DNA of 64,000 nucleotides from Megascapheus bottae (lineage: Eukaryota > Chordata > Mammalia > Rodentia > Geomyidae): assembly GCA_024803745.1 (NCBI GenBank), contig JANJXV010000037.1:7589501-7653500 (forward strand). Direction: 5' to 3'. Both the position numbers and the translations under genes were made by a program. The number at the start of each line of letters is the position of its first letter. The first letter of the stretch is position 1. Below are positions 1 through 11,367 of this stretch, piece by piece. The notes under the pieces were generated by a model, which worked only from the letters and a program-made list of their open reading frames with translations, had not been told where the DNA came from and ran no database searches.

Positions 1-31
1 CAAGTTCAAGCTCCACAACTGACAAAAAAGT
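1..31 (+). repeat. SINE 3' tail, cut by the window edge
   Basis: Ends with gttcaag-ctcca-caactgac-aaaaaa, the terminal part of the right half shared by the composite SINEs in this window. Confidence 0.6.
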
Positions 32-119
32 ATTATAAAATTATGAGTAACAATAATAATAGCATAAATCAACCCAACAGAAATTTAAGTGAGAATTTTT
101 GCTAGAATGCAAAGATTCA

Positions 120-205
120 GGGGTAGGGAAGTGTCGCAGTTGGTAGAGAGAATGCCAATGAGTAAGATGGCAGGTACCAACTTTGAATTCTGGTCTTGAA
201 ACACA
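120..205 (+). repeat. Possible diverged tRNA/ID-like SINE
   Basis: Contains an A-box-like segment (gtcgcagttggtagag) and a weak B-box-like segment (ctttgaattctgg). Heavily diverged. Confidence 0.3.
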
Positions 206-805
206 AAATAGTAAGAATGTAAAAAACAATCAGGAAAAAACCATTAGAAAAATAAGGACCATATACTTCTTAAAACTCTGAGACTCACAAAATAACAAGT
301 AAAAAAAGAACTTGTTCTCCTTTAGAAAAATGGACCCCTTAAATATTAAAGAATGATTACATGGTGATATAGAAAAGGAATGGAAATGGAAAAGATTTTT
401 CACCAGAAGTTAAGTAGTAACTGATCAGGTATAAATATGCTTAAGGCAAAGGGGTTTCCACTTGGTATTAACATGTTATAGTTAGATTTTCAGGAAAACA
501 AAGGCCTTTGGGAACACTAGAATGGGCTCTATAATGTCATTCATTAAAAAGAAAAAAGTGATATGCTTGATTTTATAAAAATGTACCTTCTCCCATGGAG
601 ACCTTCATCAAAGTATACTTTAGATTGGTGAAGAATTGCAATCAGCCAACATATACAAGAATTAAGAGACTGATTAGAAGGTTATATAGTACCTCTACAC
701 AGGACCTGATTAAGAACATCACACTGTAGAAGAACTTTGATTAACATGGGAAATTAAGACACTATCTAGGGTCTGCGTATAATGCCTGTTCAAAACCTGT
801 AGCTT
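206..805. other. Intronic sequence, nothing recognised
   Basis: AT-rich DNA with no coding, splice or repeat signature I can name. Confidence 0.5.
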
Positions 806-949
806 AACTAGGTGCCAGTGTCTTACCTATAAAACTAGCTACTCAAGAGGCTGGCTGGTTAGAGCCAGCTTGTGCAGAAAACTATGTGAAATTCCACTTC
901 CAAACTAATAAAGCTGGGCTGGAAGAATGCCTCAAGAATGTCTGCAAAG
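806..949 (+). repeat. B1-like/tRNA-like composite SINE, broken by L1
   Basis: Has the B1-type motif ctagctactcaagaggctg and the start of the right half (aagctgggctggaag). The copy is interrupted by the L1 at 950-1753. Confidence 0.6.
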
Positions 950-1753
950 TCCTAAGATACCACCTTACCCCAACAAGAATGGCCAAGATTTTGAACTCAG
1001 ACAATGACAGTTGCTGGCAGGGTTGTGGAGAAAAAGGAACCCTACTACACTGCTGGTGGGAATGTAAACTAGTTCAGCCACTCTGGAAAGCAGTGTGAAG
1101 GTTTCTTAAAGAACTGAAAATAGACCTTCCCTACGATCCTGCCATACCACTTCTGGGAATCTATCCTAAACATCATGACCCAAGATATTATAAGGACACC
1201 TGCTCAGCTATGTTCATCTCTGCACTATTCACAATAGCCAGGTGATGGAAACAATCCAGATGCCCTACGGCAGATGAACGGATACAGAAAATGTGGTATA
1301 TATACACAATGGAATTCTACATAGCCAACAGACAAGATAAAATAATGGCATTCACAGGGAAGTGGATGAATCTAGAGCGAATCATGTTGAGTGAGACAAG
1401 TCAAGACCTAAGGAACAAAAGACACATGGTATCCTTAATATGTGGTTATTAAATCCAAAGAGTACAAGAGCAAGGACTCAATAACTGCATACCCAAAGCT
1501 ATGGACATGGTAATGGAAATATAAACATAACTATATAGACATAAAAACCTATGACTCTATAGACATAATGTTTTATTTCATAAATTAATGTTTCTATGAC
1601 ATACAAACCCTTAGCCTAATTTTGATTAAGTTCTAAATACTAAGTCCCAGTGATTGTAAATAGAGATTCCCTCCTTGAACACTTGTTTGTTAAACTTGTC
1701 ATTTAAAATATGATGTAAAAATCAACATTAATAAATTCTTTAATTAAAAAAAA
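950..1753 (+). mobile_element. 5'-truncated LINE-1, 3' end of ORF2 plus 3' UTR
   Basis: Begins within the last part of ORF2 ([26 protein letters not shown] region), runs through a 3' UTR and ends in a 10-15 nt A tract. The 16-bp direct repeat aagaatgtctgcaaag at 934-949 and 1754-1769 is the target-site duplication. Stop codons interrupt ORF2. The 3' UTR matches that of the L1 ending near 42200, so they are the same subfamily. Confidence 0.9.
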
Positions 1754-1765
1754 AAGAATGTCTGC

Positions 1766-1801
1766 AAAGCAAGCAAGCAAGCTAAGCAAGCAAGCAAGCA
1801 A
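1766..1801 (+). repeat. (AAGC)n microsatellite
   Basis: About eight units of aagc, one imperfect, directly after the L1 target duplication. Confidence 0.85.
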
Positions 1802-1977
1802 AGAAAACTTGAAGTCCTGAATTCAGAGAGGTTGGGGAAAGAAGGGACATGGACACAATGTAAGTCAAAATTTGTAAACATAATTAGTACTATATTATTT
1901 TAAAAATATATGCTATATAACATCATATTAAGAAGATGATTACATTAGGAAACATTCTGATAGAAGTCAATAGAGAG

Positions 1978-2185
1978 ACAGGCCTCACTGGCTCAAACCT
2001 ATAATCCTAGCAACTCAGAAGTCTGAGCTCTGAGAAGGTTCCAAACCAACCTGGGCAGATAAATCCATGAGACTCTCATCTCATCTCTAATTAACCAGCA
2101 AACTTTCAGAACTGGAGATATAGCTCAAGTGGGAGAGCACTGGCCATGAGCAGACTGAGAGGCTTGGAGTTCAAGAAAACAGTAA
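1978..2185 (+). repeat. B1-like/tRNA-like composite SINE
   Basis: Left half carries ctataatcctagcaactcagaagtctgag; right half carries gatatagctcaagtgggagag and ggagttcaag. Diverged copy. Confidence 0.7.
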
Positions 2186-3429
2186 ATAAAAGTTATCTGT
2201 GGTCTTCCAGTCTCTTGTTTCCTTCTTTATACTTTTCCTATTTCATTAAATTTTCTATGATGATCACTCATAAAAAAACTTATATAAAATATATAGAAAA
2301 AAAGAGACATTCACAGTTGAATAGGCATACAGCTGACATATATATGTATGTACATTAAAAAAGGATTTTATTATCCCTCTATATCCCTGGCAATAAAATA
2401 CAATTAAAAATGATTTTATTTAATATTCAAAGGGGGAACCAGTATATACAGGAGAGTTTTTTTTTTAATTTAGGAATAATTTGCAAGTCTTCCTGAGTTC
2501 TTTTTATTATCCAAAGTATAATGCCATCTGTTGCTAGAAGAGACAAAGAAGCACTTGGTACCCATCAGCATGAAATGTAGAACTGTGCTGCATTTGCTAT
2601 GAGTAATTCTAATAAACATTCTTAAGGAGTCCTAATCAGTAAAGCAAAGACATTCTCAAAACACTGGCTCTCATCTTGCTCTTCCAAACCGTATTCCCCC
2701 AGTGTATTAGAGTAAAAAAATAAACTTGTGATCAAAGTTAGTCTCTGGTTTTAATCTAAGCCATACTTTCAATAATCAAAAAACACAGTTTTGATTTGGG
2801 GAGCCTCAGGACAAATAAACCAAATCTTACACAATGCCTAGCATGTGCCCAAAGGATGCCTAACAAAGGAAGAGTGAGAGGTTTAAGCCAATACCAACCA
2901 TCACAGAAAAAGGAGCAGAGGAGCCCAATTTATTTCACACTCTTGCCTAGTAACATTAATGAAGATGAAAGCAAATTCCCACCAGAGGAGAAAGAGCTGG
3001 GTGTGGGGCCCTAACTTAACAGGTGGCTGTGTTCTCTGCAATTGTGAGATTCGGACTTGAGAATCAATCTACCAGACTCAACACCAGCCAAGCAAATCTT
3101 GTACTCTGCTTCTCTCAATTCTGGATCTGTTCAATTTCCAGTGGAACTGAACTTTCCTCCTTGGAGAAGCAGCTGGCCTTGTGACTTTCAGACATTAGTT
3201 ACTACTTATGCATGACATTCCTCAGATGTTCATAATTATATTTCTATCCCTAGGAAAACTGAGGAAAAGAGCAAGATAAATATCTTGTTTCAGAGCCACT
3301 AAGAAGAGTGATAAAAACTGGCTCTCTTGAGAACCATTCTTTTGCTCAGAACAACTGAGCCAAGGTGATTCTTTTTTAGATTAGCAAAGTAGTCTAAAAT
3401 GTCATATTTCTTTTCAGCAGTGTCACCTT
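2186..3429. other. Intronic sequence, nothing recognised
   Basis: No exon-like or nameable repeat structure. AT-rich in 2200-2460, more balanced afterwards. Confidence 0.5.
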
Positions 3430-3745
3430 ACATAATCATCTGTCATCTTTGAAATCTCTCTGGCCTTTCTGCTCCTACCACATCCAGTTGGTTAAAAAGT
3501 CTTGCTGATGCTCTCTTTCTATAATGATTTTGAGCCTGTCCTTTTTCTGACCTCCAACCTGCTGCTTGGTTCTGTCTTCAAGGAAATCTATTCTGCCTTA
3601 TCTACTGTAACTGTCTTCTTCTTTCATGTAGTTCCATGATCAAATACATGTTCCACATGGTTGCCAGATCATTGCCCTAAAGTAAGAATCTGATCCTTTC
3701 CTCCTGTGTTGGACATGTTTCTTTCACTCACCAGAAGCCATTACT
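3430..3745 (+). repeat. L2 LINE relic, 3' region
   Basis: Pyrimidine-rich text of L2 type (ctcctaccacatccag, cctccaacctgctgctt, ttctttcactcacc). Ancient and degraded. Confidence 0.5.
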
Positions 3746-4447
3746 CCAGGAAAGCATTCTTGTTATTCTATCAGTAGTCCTCTTTGGTCCATTGGTTTCT
3801 GTGAACTGACCCTGATCCTGCCCCACCCTTTCCCCACACCTCCTATATTCCCAGAGAAGGGCTCAGGCTCCAGGCCATCTGGATCCATCTGCTGTACACC
3901 ATGTGGATGTCCCCAAATTGAGAATTGAATCATGTGAATGGCCCCATACTCGCCAATCAAAGTCTTCTCTGTGGTCTTCTGCCACAAATGTCCCTAAAGA
4001 TTTTCTCTTTTGAATGATGCAAGCTTCAAGAGCTGTTATGGCTAGACCCATCTGGGACATTCCCATAGAAAGTAAAGCCAATATGGAGACCAACAGAGAA
4101 CACAGATAATGAGAAGCTAGAAGAAAGAAGGAGAAAAGCTCCAACTGAAGGAAAGATGTTCTTGGAGACCTTAGGCCCTGCCATGCTTCTGTCACCTATA
4201 GAAACAAACACTCCCTTTTTCTTGTAAACTATCCTAAATTGTTTACTTGACATTTTTGTGTACAAGAGTCATAGTGTATGTCATTCCATTACTTAGAACT
4301 CTTAGTAGGTTCTTATTCAATTCAGAAAAACAAAACAAGCAAATATAAAATCAAAATTCTTCAGCACAGTATTCGGACTCTTCAATGAAAGACTACCTTA
4401 GCATTCCTGTTTTAACTATCTTGTGCCAGCCTCAAGTGGTTCATTTT
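3746..4447. other. Intronic sequence, nothing recognised
   Basis: Short open frames on the minus strand between 3763 and 4265 overlap in three frames without homology I recognise and are taken as chance. Confidence 0.45.
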
Positions 4448-4545
4448 TTTGTTAATGGCACTAGGATTTGAACTTAGGATCCTGAACTTGCCAGCATACA
4501 TTCTACCACTAAACCACACCTCCAGACTTTTTTTCCCCACTTACA
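4448..4545 (-). repeat. ID-like tRNA-Ala-derived SINE
   Basis: The reverse strand has the A box (tgtggtttagtggtagaatg) and B box (aagttcaaatcc) in the expected spacing. Confidence 0.65.
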
Positions 4546-4990
4546 ATTTTATTTTGAAAGAGGGTCTCATTAATCCTATATGTGCCTGGACTTTGCTCTC
4601 TCTCTTTTAGACTTTCCACTGTAGCTGGGATGACAGGCACATACTACCACACCTAGCCTTTTCCACAGAGTTAGAATCGATTAATGTTTCTGTCCAAGCT
4701 GGCCTAGAGTTATAATCTTCTCATCTCAGCCTCCACATCATCACAATGACAGGTATGGCCCACTGCACCTAGGTGAAAAGGAGTCTTAACTGTTTTTGCC
4801 AGGGCTGGCTTTGAACAATGTTCCTTTCAGCTTAGCCTACCAAATAGCTAGGTATACAGTCTTGAGCCACTGTGCCCATTGGCTTTTACTTCTTTTCTCT
4901 CCTTTTCTTTTTCTTTAGTGGTACTGGGGCTTAAACTCAAAATTCATATTTGTTAGGGATGTGTTCCACTGATTCCAACCCTCAAGTAGA
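4546..4990 (-). repeat. Cluster of old B1-like and ID-like monomers
   Basis: Three diverged antisense B1-type segments (ending near 4665, 4772 and 4882, each with a variant of gctgggatgacaggcac) followed by an ID-like piece (4905-4990). Confidence 0.6.
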
Positions 4991-5049
4991 GTTCTTTTTT
5001 TTCTTCAAGTAAAGTTCTTTACATATTAAAATCTTCACTGTCATTACTA

Positions 5050-5063
5050 TCACCACCACCATT

Positions 5064-5114
<51 letters not shown>
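5050..5114. repeat. (ATC)n/(ACC)n microsatellite
   Basis: A short ACC run followed by about 16 perfect ATC units. Confidence 0.97.
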
Positions 5115-5273
5115 GTATCTCTGCCCTGGCTACTACATACCCTTATTTCTTTCTCTATACTATTGCCCATATTTCCTCATTCTGAATTTTTCTTTTACTG
5201 CCTCCACTACTATGTCTTCCAGTTCCAATGCATACTAAATGCTAATAAATATATTTATATATTTATATGTGTG

Positions 5274-5462
5274 TATTTTTTTTGCCAGTCCTGTGGCTTG
5301 ACCTCAGAGCCTGAGCACTGTCCTTGGGCTTTCCTCAAGGCTAGCTTTCTACCCTGAGCCACCGCACCTCTTCTGGCTTTTTCTATGTATGTGGTACCAA
5401 GGAATCGAACCTGGCTGTACCAACTAGGCAGGTACTCAACCACTAGGCCAAACTCCCGGCCT
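5274..5462 (-). repeat. ID-like/tRNA-like composite SINE (IDL-Geo type)
   Basis: Antisense copy: right half (ccttgggctttcctcaagg) precedes the left ID-like half (gtggtaccaaggaatcgaacc … accactaggccaaactcccggcc). The tail is a T tract at the low-coordinate end. Confidence 0.88.
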
Positions 5463-5639
5463 GCTAATGTATTTTTATATCACAGCTCAGAACATGTATA
5501 TTTTACCCTACCAATCACTGCCTCTTTCTGAGGTTTAATTGGTAACACCTGACAATCTGTTCCAGCGAACAGACATTCCAAAAATGTTTACAACTCTGGA
5601 CAAGCAGGAAAACATTAACACCTAACAGATTCTTCATTA

Positions 5640-6341
5640 TTCTTTACATGAAAATTTTTCAAAAAGTAGCCTTACTGCTATATGACTCAACAATTGTACT
5701 CTTGGGCATTTCTCCCAGAAGAACAAATGTATGCCTACAGAGAAACCTGTATATAAATATTTATAGCAGCTTTACTCATAATAGCCTCAAACTGCAAATA
5801 ACACAGATGTCCTTCAGTAACTGAATGGCCAAACGGTGATGTGTCCATTTAATAGAATAGCACTCAGAATTTAAACAACAACAAAGACATACTATTATTA
5901 CATGCAACGACATGAATAAATTTTGAGGAATTATGCTCAGTTAAAATAAAATCCTCAAATGTTACATATTGCACGATTCTACTTATACAAATCTTGAAAC
6001 AACAAAATTAGGGAAAAAGAGAACAGATAACAGGTTGCTTTGAGTTATGGATGGGCTACGAAGAGAGGAGTAAGACAAATGAATAGAGCTGTTAAAGGCA
6101 ACAGAAGGGACTCTTACAGTGATGAAAACATTCTGAATCCTGATTGAATCAATGGCAGTATTTTGATTGTGATATTGAAATACAGTTTTGCAAAATGTTA
6201 TAGGCGGAAACCACTTAACAGGTAAAAAGGGTCCATCTGTATAATTTCTTATATTCCCTTCTGAGGATCTATAATTACCTCAAAGTAGGATGTTTAATTA
6301 AAAATAGAAAGTAACTATATCCCAAATTTGAGTTAAAAAGC
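5640..6341 (+). mobile_element. Ancient LINE-1 3' end (L1M-like)
   Basis: Runs from the C-terminal ORF2 region (gggcatttctcccagaagaac; cacagatgtccttcagtaac; tgaatggccaaacggtg) into a 3' UTR (gtgatgaaaacattctgaatcctgatt). High divergence and loss of frame indicate an old mammalian L1. Its last 198 bp (6144-6341) recur at 9651-9848. Confidence 0.75.
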
Positions 6342-7312
6342 TGATGATCTCACAGCTTATCACAGTGCTAAACAGCAGAGCTCACTGTGACTCGTAAAAC
6401 CATAAGGTTTTACCCACAAGGGGTGAGTAGCAATCAAAGCAGGAAGCAAACAGAGCTACTCAAGGCCCTGTGAGAGGGGAAACTTGTTCACATAGGAAAA
6501 CCATTTTCAAAACCAAAATAGTGAAAGAAATAACAACTACTAACAACTGTCCTTTCACAGGTCATCACGCTGGAGCCCCAGGTGATGGTCCATCTTTGAA
6601 AATGCATGGCTGAGGCACCATGGAAATAAATAACAGCCACTGATCTGTGAAATCTGATCTGTTTGCCATTTAGATCCATGTGACTCATGAAGGCTGGCTG
6701 CCCCTTCTAAAAATACAGAAAATCTGCAACCTAAGTCAGTTGGGTTCATGGGCTCATGGATTTTTTTTTTTTACTTCAAGTACTACACATTTGGAGATAA
6801 TGTTTATATTTACATCAGCCAGGGCCAAAGGTAGTCCTGCTGCTCATGTGATGGGAACTAGGTTGAAATCCAGAAGCAAAAAGGATATGAAGAGTTATCT
6901 GGAAGTGTATGTTTTATCTAGGTTACATGACACCCTCAGGAAGAGGAACATGAGCTCTGAGGTCCTTGTGGGATAGAAGGGATGCCCTTCCTTGGGCATC
7001 GGGTGTGTCCTACTAAATACCTGCCCCAAAAGAGAACAGATGGAGTCATGAACTATTAAAGGCAGGCAGGGTGTGGTGGGCACAGGAGTGACTAGACACC
7101 ACTTGGACTGGTGATAGTTGAGTGAGAGGACGAGATACATTTAATCTGGAAGTTGTCCTCATCCCCAATTGGGGAATGAATGTAGCAGTAGATTTCTGGG
7201 CACCAGCTCTTGGATACCCTGATTCTTTCCCCCAGAAGCTTAGCCCTATGTGAGCTTTCAGAGTGGGCTTCCCTAGAGACCTACCTACCAGACCACTGTT
7301 ATGCTTACTCAC
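6342..7312. other. Intronic sequence downstream of the 75-nt exon
   Basis: No repeat or exon recognised apart from a short T run near 6760. Overlapping short frames on both strands look like chance. Confidence 0.5.
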
Positions 7313-7387
7313 CCATCAGGACACTCAGCAGCTTCTGCACTCTGGAGTTGACCCCCACGATTCGGTAGAGCCCTTGTTCATTGATCC
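7313..7387 (-). CDS. ARHGAP26: ARHGAP26 exon with RhoGAP arginine finger (75 nt)
   Basis: Read on the minus strand, the 75 nt give a split Gly codon, 24 full codons (beginning INEQGLYRIVG and ending KLLSVLM) and a single trailing G. GLYR is the RhoGAP arginine-finger motif; the Arg corresponds, from memory, to GRAF1 Arg412, whose mutation abolishes GAP activity. The peptide fits ARHGAP26 better than the paralogues ARHGAP10 and ARHGAP42, which I recall as having RVVGVSSKVQ-type sequence here. The acceptor side reads cttcccag before the exon, and the donor reads gtgagt at 7312-7307. It enters and leaves in the same phase, so it joins the 66-nt exon (…ETR|G) upstream and would continue into a codon for Asp downstream. 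There are no stops, frameshifts or odd residues. Confidence 0.96.
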
Positions 7388-7734
7388 CTGGGAAGAGAAG
7401 CAGTAACAATTTAATTAGAAGCGTGTCGGAACACAAGGCAGGCCAACAAGGCCAAATGCTTTTTGCTTTTTTTTTTTTCAATTTTCATTTTCTCAGTTCC
7501 TCTAAAAGCTGCTGTAATTAAAGTCCCCTGTCACTCAGCTTAGCTCTTAGCAAAGGAGTGGGATGTGGTACAGCTGTCTAGGATTTCATGGATGTGCTGC
7601 ACACTGCAGCCCTCATGTTAGTTCAGTCATCACAGGGGAAAGAAACCTTTCTCTCCACTTGCCAAGCTGAGCGTCTGAAGAGTTTTGAAAGATGTAGAAT
7701 ATTTCCCTTTATAAATGTTGAATTTAGCCTCCTC
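7388..7734. other. Intronic sequence upstream of the 75-nt exon
   Basis: Contains the acceptor, a T tract at 7469-7480 (an A tract in the transcript), and otherwise unremarkable sequence. Confidence 0.5.
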
Positions 7735-7962
7735 CCTCCTTTCTGTGCTGAAATTGGGGCTTGAACTCTGGGCCTGGGTACTGTCCCCGAGCTTCTTCTG
7801 CTCACTGTTGCTACTGCTTTACCACCTCAGGTCCATTTCCCACTTTTTTTGTGGTTAATTGGAGCTGACATTTCTGCCTGGACTGGATTTGAAATGCAAT
7901 GCTCATATCTCAGCCTCCTAAGTAGTTAGGATTCCAGGTGTAAGCCACCAGCACCCGTCTTA
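7735..7962 (-). repeat. B1-like/tRNA-like composite SINE
   Basis: Antisense. Right half (ggcttgaactctgggcctggg) then left half (ctcagcctcctaagtagttagg, ccaggtgtaagccacc). Confidence 0.82.
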
Positions 7963-7968
7963 ATCTAT

Positions 7969-8165
7969 TTTTTTTTTTTTTGCCAGTCTTGGGCTTAAGC
8001 TCAGGGCCTGAGCACTGTCCTTGGATTTTTCTCAAGGCTAGAGCTCTACCACTTGAGCCTCAGCACCACTTTCTGGCTTTTTCCAAGTATGTGGTACCAA
8101 GGAATTGAACCCGGGTCTTCATGCATGCTAGGCAAGCTCTCTACCACTAGGCCAAACTCCCAGCC
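7969..8165 (-). repeat. IDL-Geo-type composite SINE with target duplication
   Basis: Complete antisense copy with poly(T) start, both halves and the terminal aactcccagcc. Flanked by cttaatctattttt (7959 on) and cttaatccattttt (8166 on), a target duplication with one mismatch. Confidence 0.92.
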
Positions 8166-8559
8166 CTTAATCCATTTTTTAAAAACCATAAAAAAACACA
8201 TGATAAAAAATTAATGTAACAGAAAATAACAAAACCCTAAAAACTTATTTTTATCTGAAGAATGAAAATATTAATGAATAAGGACATTTAAAATTTTTAT
8301 GAACACTAGCCCAAACTGACAATTTAGAAAATCCATGCAATTGCACTGGAAATGCAGTTTATAAATGAAAAAAAAAAAACACCTTTATGAATCTAACATC
8401 TGAACAAAGAACCCAAAGCTAACCCACTTCAGAATTCTGTTCATTTACAGATATGGTTCAAATCAGCACCATGCCATTAACAAAGGGAGCAATGTGACCT
8501 AGTTACTTGAAATGGCTTTTCTCCTATCTGTAGTCAGCCCATCATATCTGACACTTCTC
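8166..8559. other. AT-rich intron, nothing recognised
   Basis: A-rich stretches at about 8188-8280 and 8369-8382; no further structure seen. Confidence 0.5.
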
Positions 8560-8965
8560 AACTAGTCTCCGGCTTGCTGTTATTCTCCTGGTGTCCATTA
8601 TTTTCTGATCAAAATGAACTTCATCAGGTATAAGTCAGTTCACATTACCTCCTCTCTTCAAGCCTTCCAGTGGAAAGCAATGGATGCATACAACCACCAA
8701 AATTCTCTATGGTGGACAAGAGTCCACATAATTGAACACATCTGATTCTGACATCATCAGTCAACCAACACTCAAGCTAATATATCAGCTCATGCCCTCC
8801 TCACAACCTTTGCTCTAATTGTTCCTTCAGAAGCCTGGCTCCCTCTTTCAAGATCCTTACATCACTCAAGTGTCAGCTTCAGTGCAATTAATCTAATGCA
8901 CCCCACAGCCAGCACCCTTTAGGTTTTTTTTTTCTTTATAACAATTAACACTATATAGAATCAAA
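8560..8965 (+). repeat. L2 LINE relic
   Basis: Follows the L2 3' pattern: cttcaagccttccagtgg-aaagc, then catgccctcctcacaacctttgc, ctggctccctctttcaagatcc and catcactcaagtgtcagc. Confidence 0.7.
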
Positions 8966-8968
8966 TTG

Positions 8969-8973
8969 TCTGT

Positions 8974-9020
<47 letters not shown>
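8969..9020. repeat. (TG)n microsatellite
   Basis: About 24 TG units with one TC interruption near the start. Confidence 0.97.
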
Positions 9021-9022
<2 letters not shown>

Positions 9023-9029
9023 ACTAGGT

Positions 9030-9245
9030 CATACTTCAGGCTTTTTTGTGCTCTGTTTAGTTTTTGAGATAGTGCTCTTTTGGCTTCCCACTATAACTAG
9101 GAGAATAGACAACCTGTACCACCATGCTGGGTTTTTGTACAGGGATAAAGTCTCAAAATCTTTTTTGTCCAGGCTGACCTTGAGGCTCCATCTTCCTGAT
9201 CTCACCCGCTCAATTAGCTAGAATGACAGGCATATTTCACTGTAT
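9030..9245 (-). repeat. Antisense B1-like dimer, old
   Basis: Two B1-like antisense segments: ttttgagatagtgctc … accaccatgctgggttt and gtctcaaaatc … gtccaggctgacc … gacaggcatatttcact. Confidence 0.6.
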
Positions 9246-9650
9246 CCAATTTGTTAAGATGAAATACCAACAACTGTTTGCCTAGTTACCCTTGAATGGT
9301 GATCATCAGTGTCTCTGCCTCCAGGCATGAGTCACTAAAATTGTCTTTTTAATTTGGTTCCTTGCGTGTCCTTTTTTCTTCACAAATACAAACATTAAGA
9401 CCAACTGTAGCTTTCTATTTGATCAGCACTCTGCTCCCAGCCACTAGATCAGTATAGGGTATAAAATAATGAGCAGGGAAGCCAATATGTATTTGCTGGA
9501 AGGTGGGGGGCAGGTAGGGGAAACAAGGAAGTTCTGATTCTGCAATGCCTTCCATAGGCCTATATGAAACTAAAACCCAGGATGGAAACTAAAGACTGAC
9601 AGGACTTTACAGCTGAAAAGCACTTTAGATCATGTTCTCATTCTAGATGG
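9246..9650. other. Intronic sequence, nothing recognised
   Basis: No nameable structure until the abrupt start of the duplicated block at 9651. Confidence 0.5.
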
Positions 9651-9848
9651 TTGAATCAATGGCAGTATTTTGATTGTGATATTGAAATACAGTTTTGCAA
9701 AATGTTATAGGCGGAAACCACTTAACAGGTAAAAAGGGTCCATCTGTATAATTTCTTATATTCCCTTCGGAGGATCTATAATTACCTCGAAGGAGGATGT
9801 TTAATTAAAAATAGAAAGTAACTATATCCCAAATTTGAGTTAAAAAGC
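9651..9848 (+). repeat. 198-bp direct duplicate of 6144-6341
   Basis: Same length and orientation as 6144-6341, with only three substitutions that I can find by eye. The identity starts at ttgaatcaatggcag and stops at gagttaaaaagc on both copies; flanks are unrelated. The content is old L1 3' UTR sequence. Confidence 0.95.
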
Positions 9849-10831
9849 AGATTCTGGTCCATAATAATAGGAACCAGTCACACATTCCTCAGTAAAAGAG
9901 AATTTTTTTAGTTGTTTAATTTGTGTGTTTGAAAGGTCTAAATTAACTCTCTCTTCCTCTTGAGCTTTTATACAATCCTTTCTCCCAATGGACAGCTATT
10001 AATAAATCCTAGAGTGTATGGAAGATAGTTCATCTATGCTCTCCACAGATATGTGCATAGACAAATATATGTTAACAGGGAAAAGCCCACTTTCTTCAAC
10101 TATTTATACAGAAATGCTACTTCATTCATATTGTCCTTCTTTCTTCTCTGAGCTAAATGAAAACTTACAGGCTGGGAAAACAAAGCTCATCAATATTGAA
10201 CATGCCCAAAGGTCAAAGTCAATGCTTAGGAACATTAACCTACAACCACATCAAATCAAATGGAAGGGAAGAACTGAGAGTTAAGAAACTATCCCTGGCT
10301 AACTTAGGGTGGTCCTAACTCAGAGACAGAATACGAACCAAAAAAGGCTGGAGGTGTGGCTCGAGACAGAACATTTGCCTAGTATGCAAAAACAAACAAG
10401 AAAAAAAGAAAGGGAACATTTTGCATCTGTGATAGATTCTGTGAAGCATTTAAATGATCAGATGTCCATCTTAGTTTTAGTTGTTAGAAACTCAGAGACA
10501 GACAGTGGCCCATTTTAGACAACGTGGTAGTGCTGGTGGTATGGATTCACTATAGGTTCCATCTTTATGTTTCTACTTTTGTTAACCCTGCGTTTCTTAT
10601 TTCTCAGGCCATTGTTTTCAAAAAGCAAATTTAGATTCCTGTTGAGAATTGCTTTATTAATATAAAAATAGAAACTAGAATAATGCAAATAGGTAAATCA
10701 AAGGAAGACAAAAAAATGTCACACTGGCACCTGTACGATAGGGTGTACCTTCTCCTGTGATCACCAGAATGGGATCAATTTGGACAGGCTTCTGCATCTT
10801 CCTCTTAAGGCATGTAACTAAAAAAAATACA
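9849..10831. other. Intronic sequence with an ID-like remnant
   Basis: A short ID-like fragment is visible at about 10341-10400 (ggctggaggtgtggctcgag … tttgcctagtatgc). Nothing else recognised. Confidence 0.45.
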
Positions 10832-10945
10832 TGAACATGTTGGTGTGTACCTATAGTCCCAGCACTGGGAAGGTGGAGGCAGGAATATCAGGAGTTAAGG
10901 CCAGTCTGTGCTACATAAAGAACCCTGTCTTAACGAAAGCAAACA
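10832..10945 (+). repeat. B1 (7SL-derived) SINE
   Basis: tgtgtacctatagtcccagcactgggaaggtggaggcagg … aggccagtctgtgctacataaag … ccctgtctt. A monomeric B1 without the extra right half. Confidence 0.88.
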
Positions 10946-11090
10946 AGAAAAGAAGGAGGAAAATAAGACAGAGAGAGAAAGAGATGGAGAGAGAGGAAAG
11001 GAGGTAGGAATGAATGGATAATGGATAGAAAGTAAAGGGACAGAAGGAAAGGAATAGGGAAGAAAAGAGGGAGAAAGAAAGGGAAGAAGA
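10946..11090 (+). repeat. Purine-rich tail (GAAA/GGAA)n
   Basis: Imperfect gaaa, gaga and ggaa units expanded from the B1 tail. Confidence 0.85.
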
Positions 11091-11293
11091 TGGGCAGGGA
11101 GTTTGGCAAAGTGGTTAAGAGTGCTTACCTAGCATGCACAAGGACCTGGGTTCAATTCCTGGGTACCACATACATAGAAAAAGCTGGAAGTGGTGCTGTG
11201 CCTCAAGTGGCTGAGTGCTAGCCTTGAGTAAAGCCCAAGGACAGTGCTCAGGCCCTGAGTTCAAGCCTCACAACAAGCAAAAAAAAAAAAAAG
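11091..11293 (+). repeat. IDL-Geo-type composite SINE, near full length
   Basis: Left half with A box (agtttggcaaagtggttaag) and B box (gggttcaattcc), linker taccacatacatagaaaaag, right half (gaagtggtgctgtgcctcaag … aaggacagtgctcaggccc) and a poly(A) tail. Confidence 0.93.
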
Positions 11294-11367
11294 GAAAAAG
11301 AGAGGGAAACAATGGAAGAAAAGAAATACATTTGTAGAAGTAATTCATAGTTTGAGAAGTTTGTTTC

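Noticed and set aside
4982..5170. Poly-Met open frame
   Set aside because: This is the (ATC)n microsatellite read on the minus strand.
10735..10815. Possible cassette exon of ARHGAP26 on the minus strand between the two RhoGAP exons
   Set aside because: It has an open stretch ending in ggagaag|gtacac, but the acceptor lacks a pyrimidine tract, the 55-nt length does not fit the phase, and the peptide resembles nothing in ARHGAP26.
11110..11165. tRNA gene (A box and B box)
   Set aside because: The boxes belong to the left half of a SINE with linker, right half and poly(A) tail.
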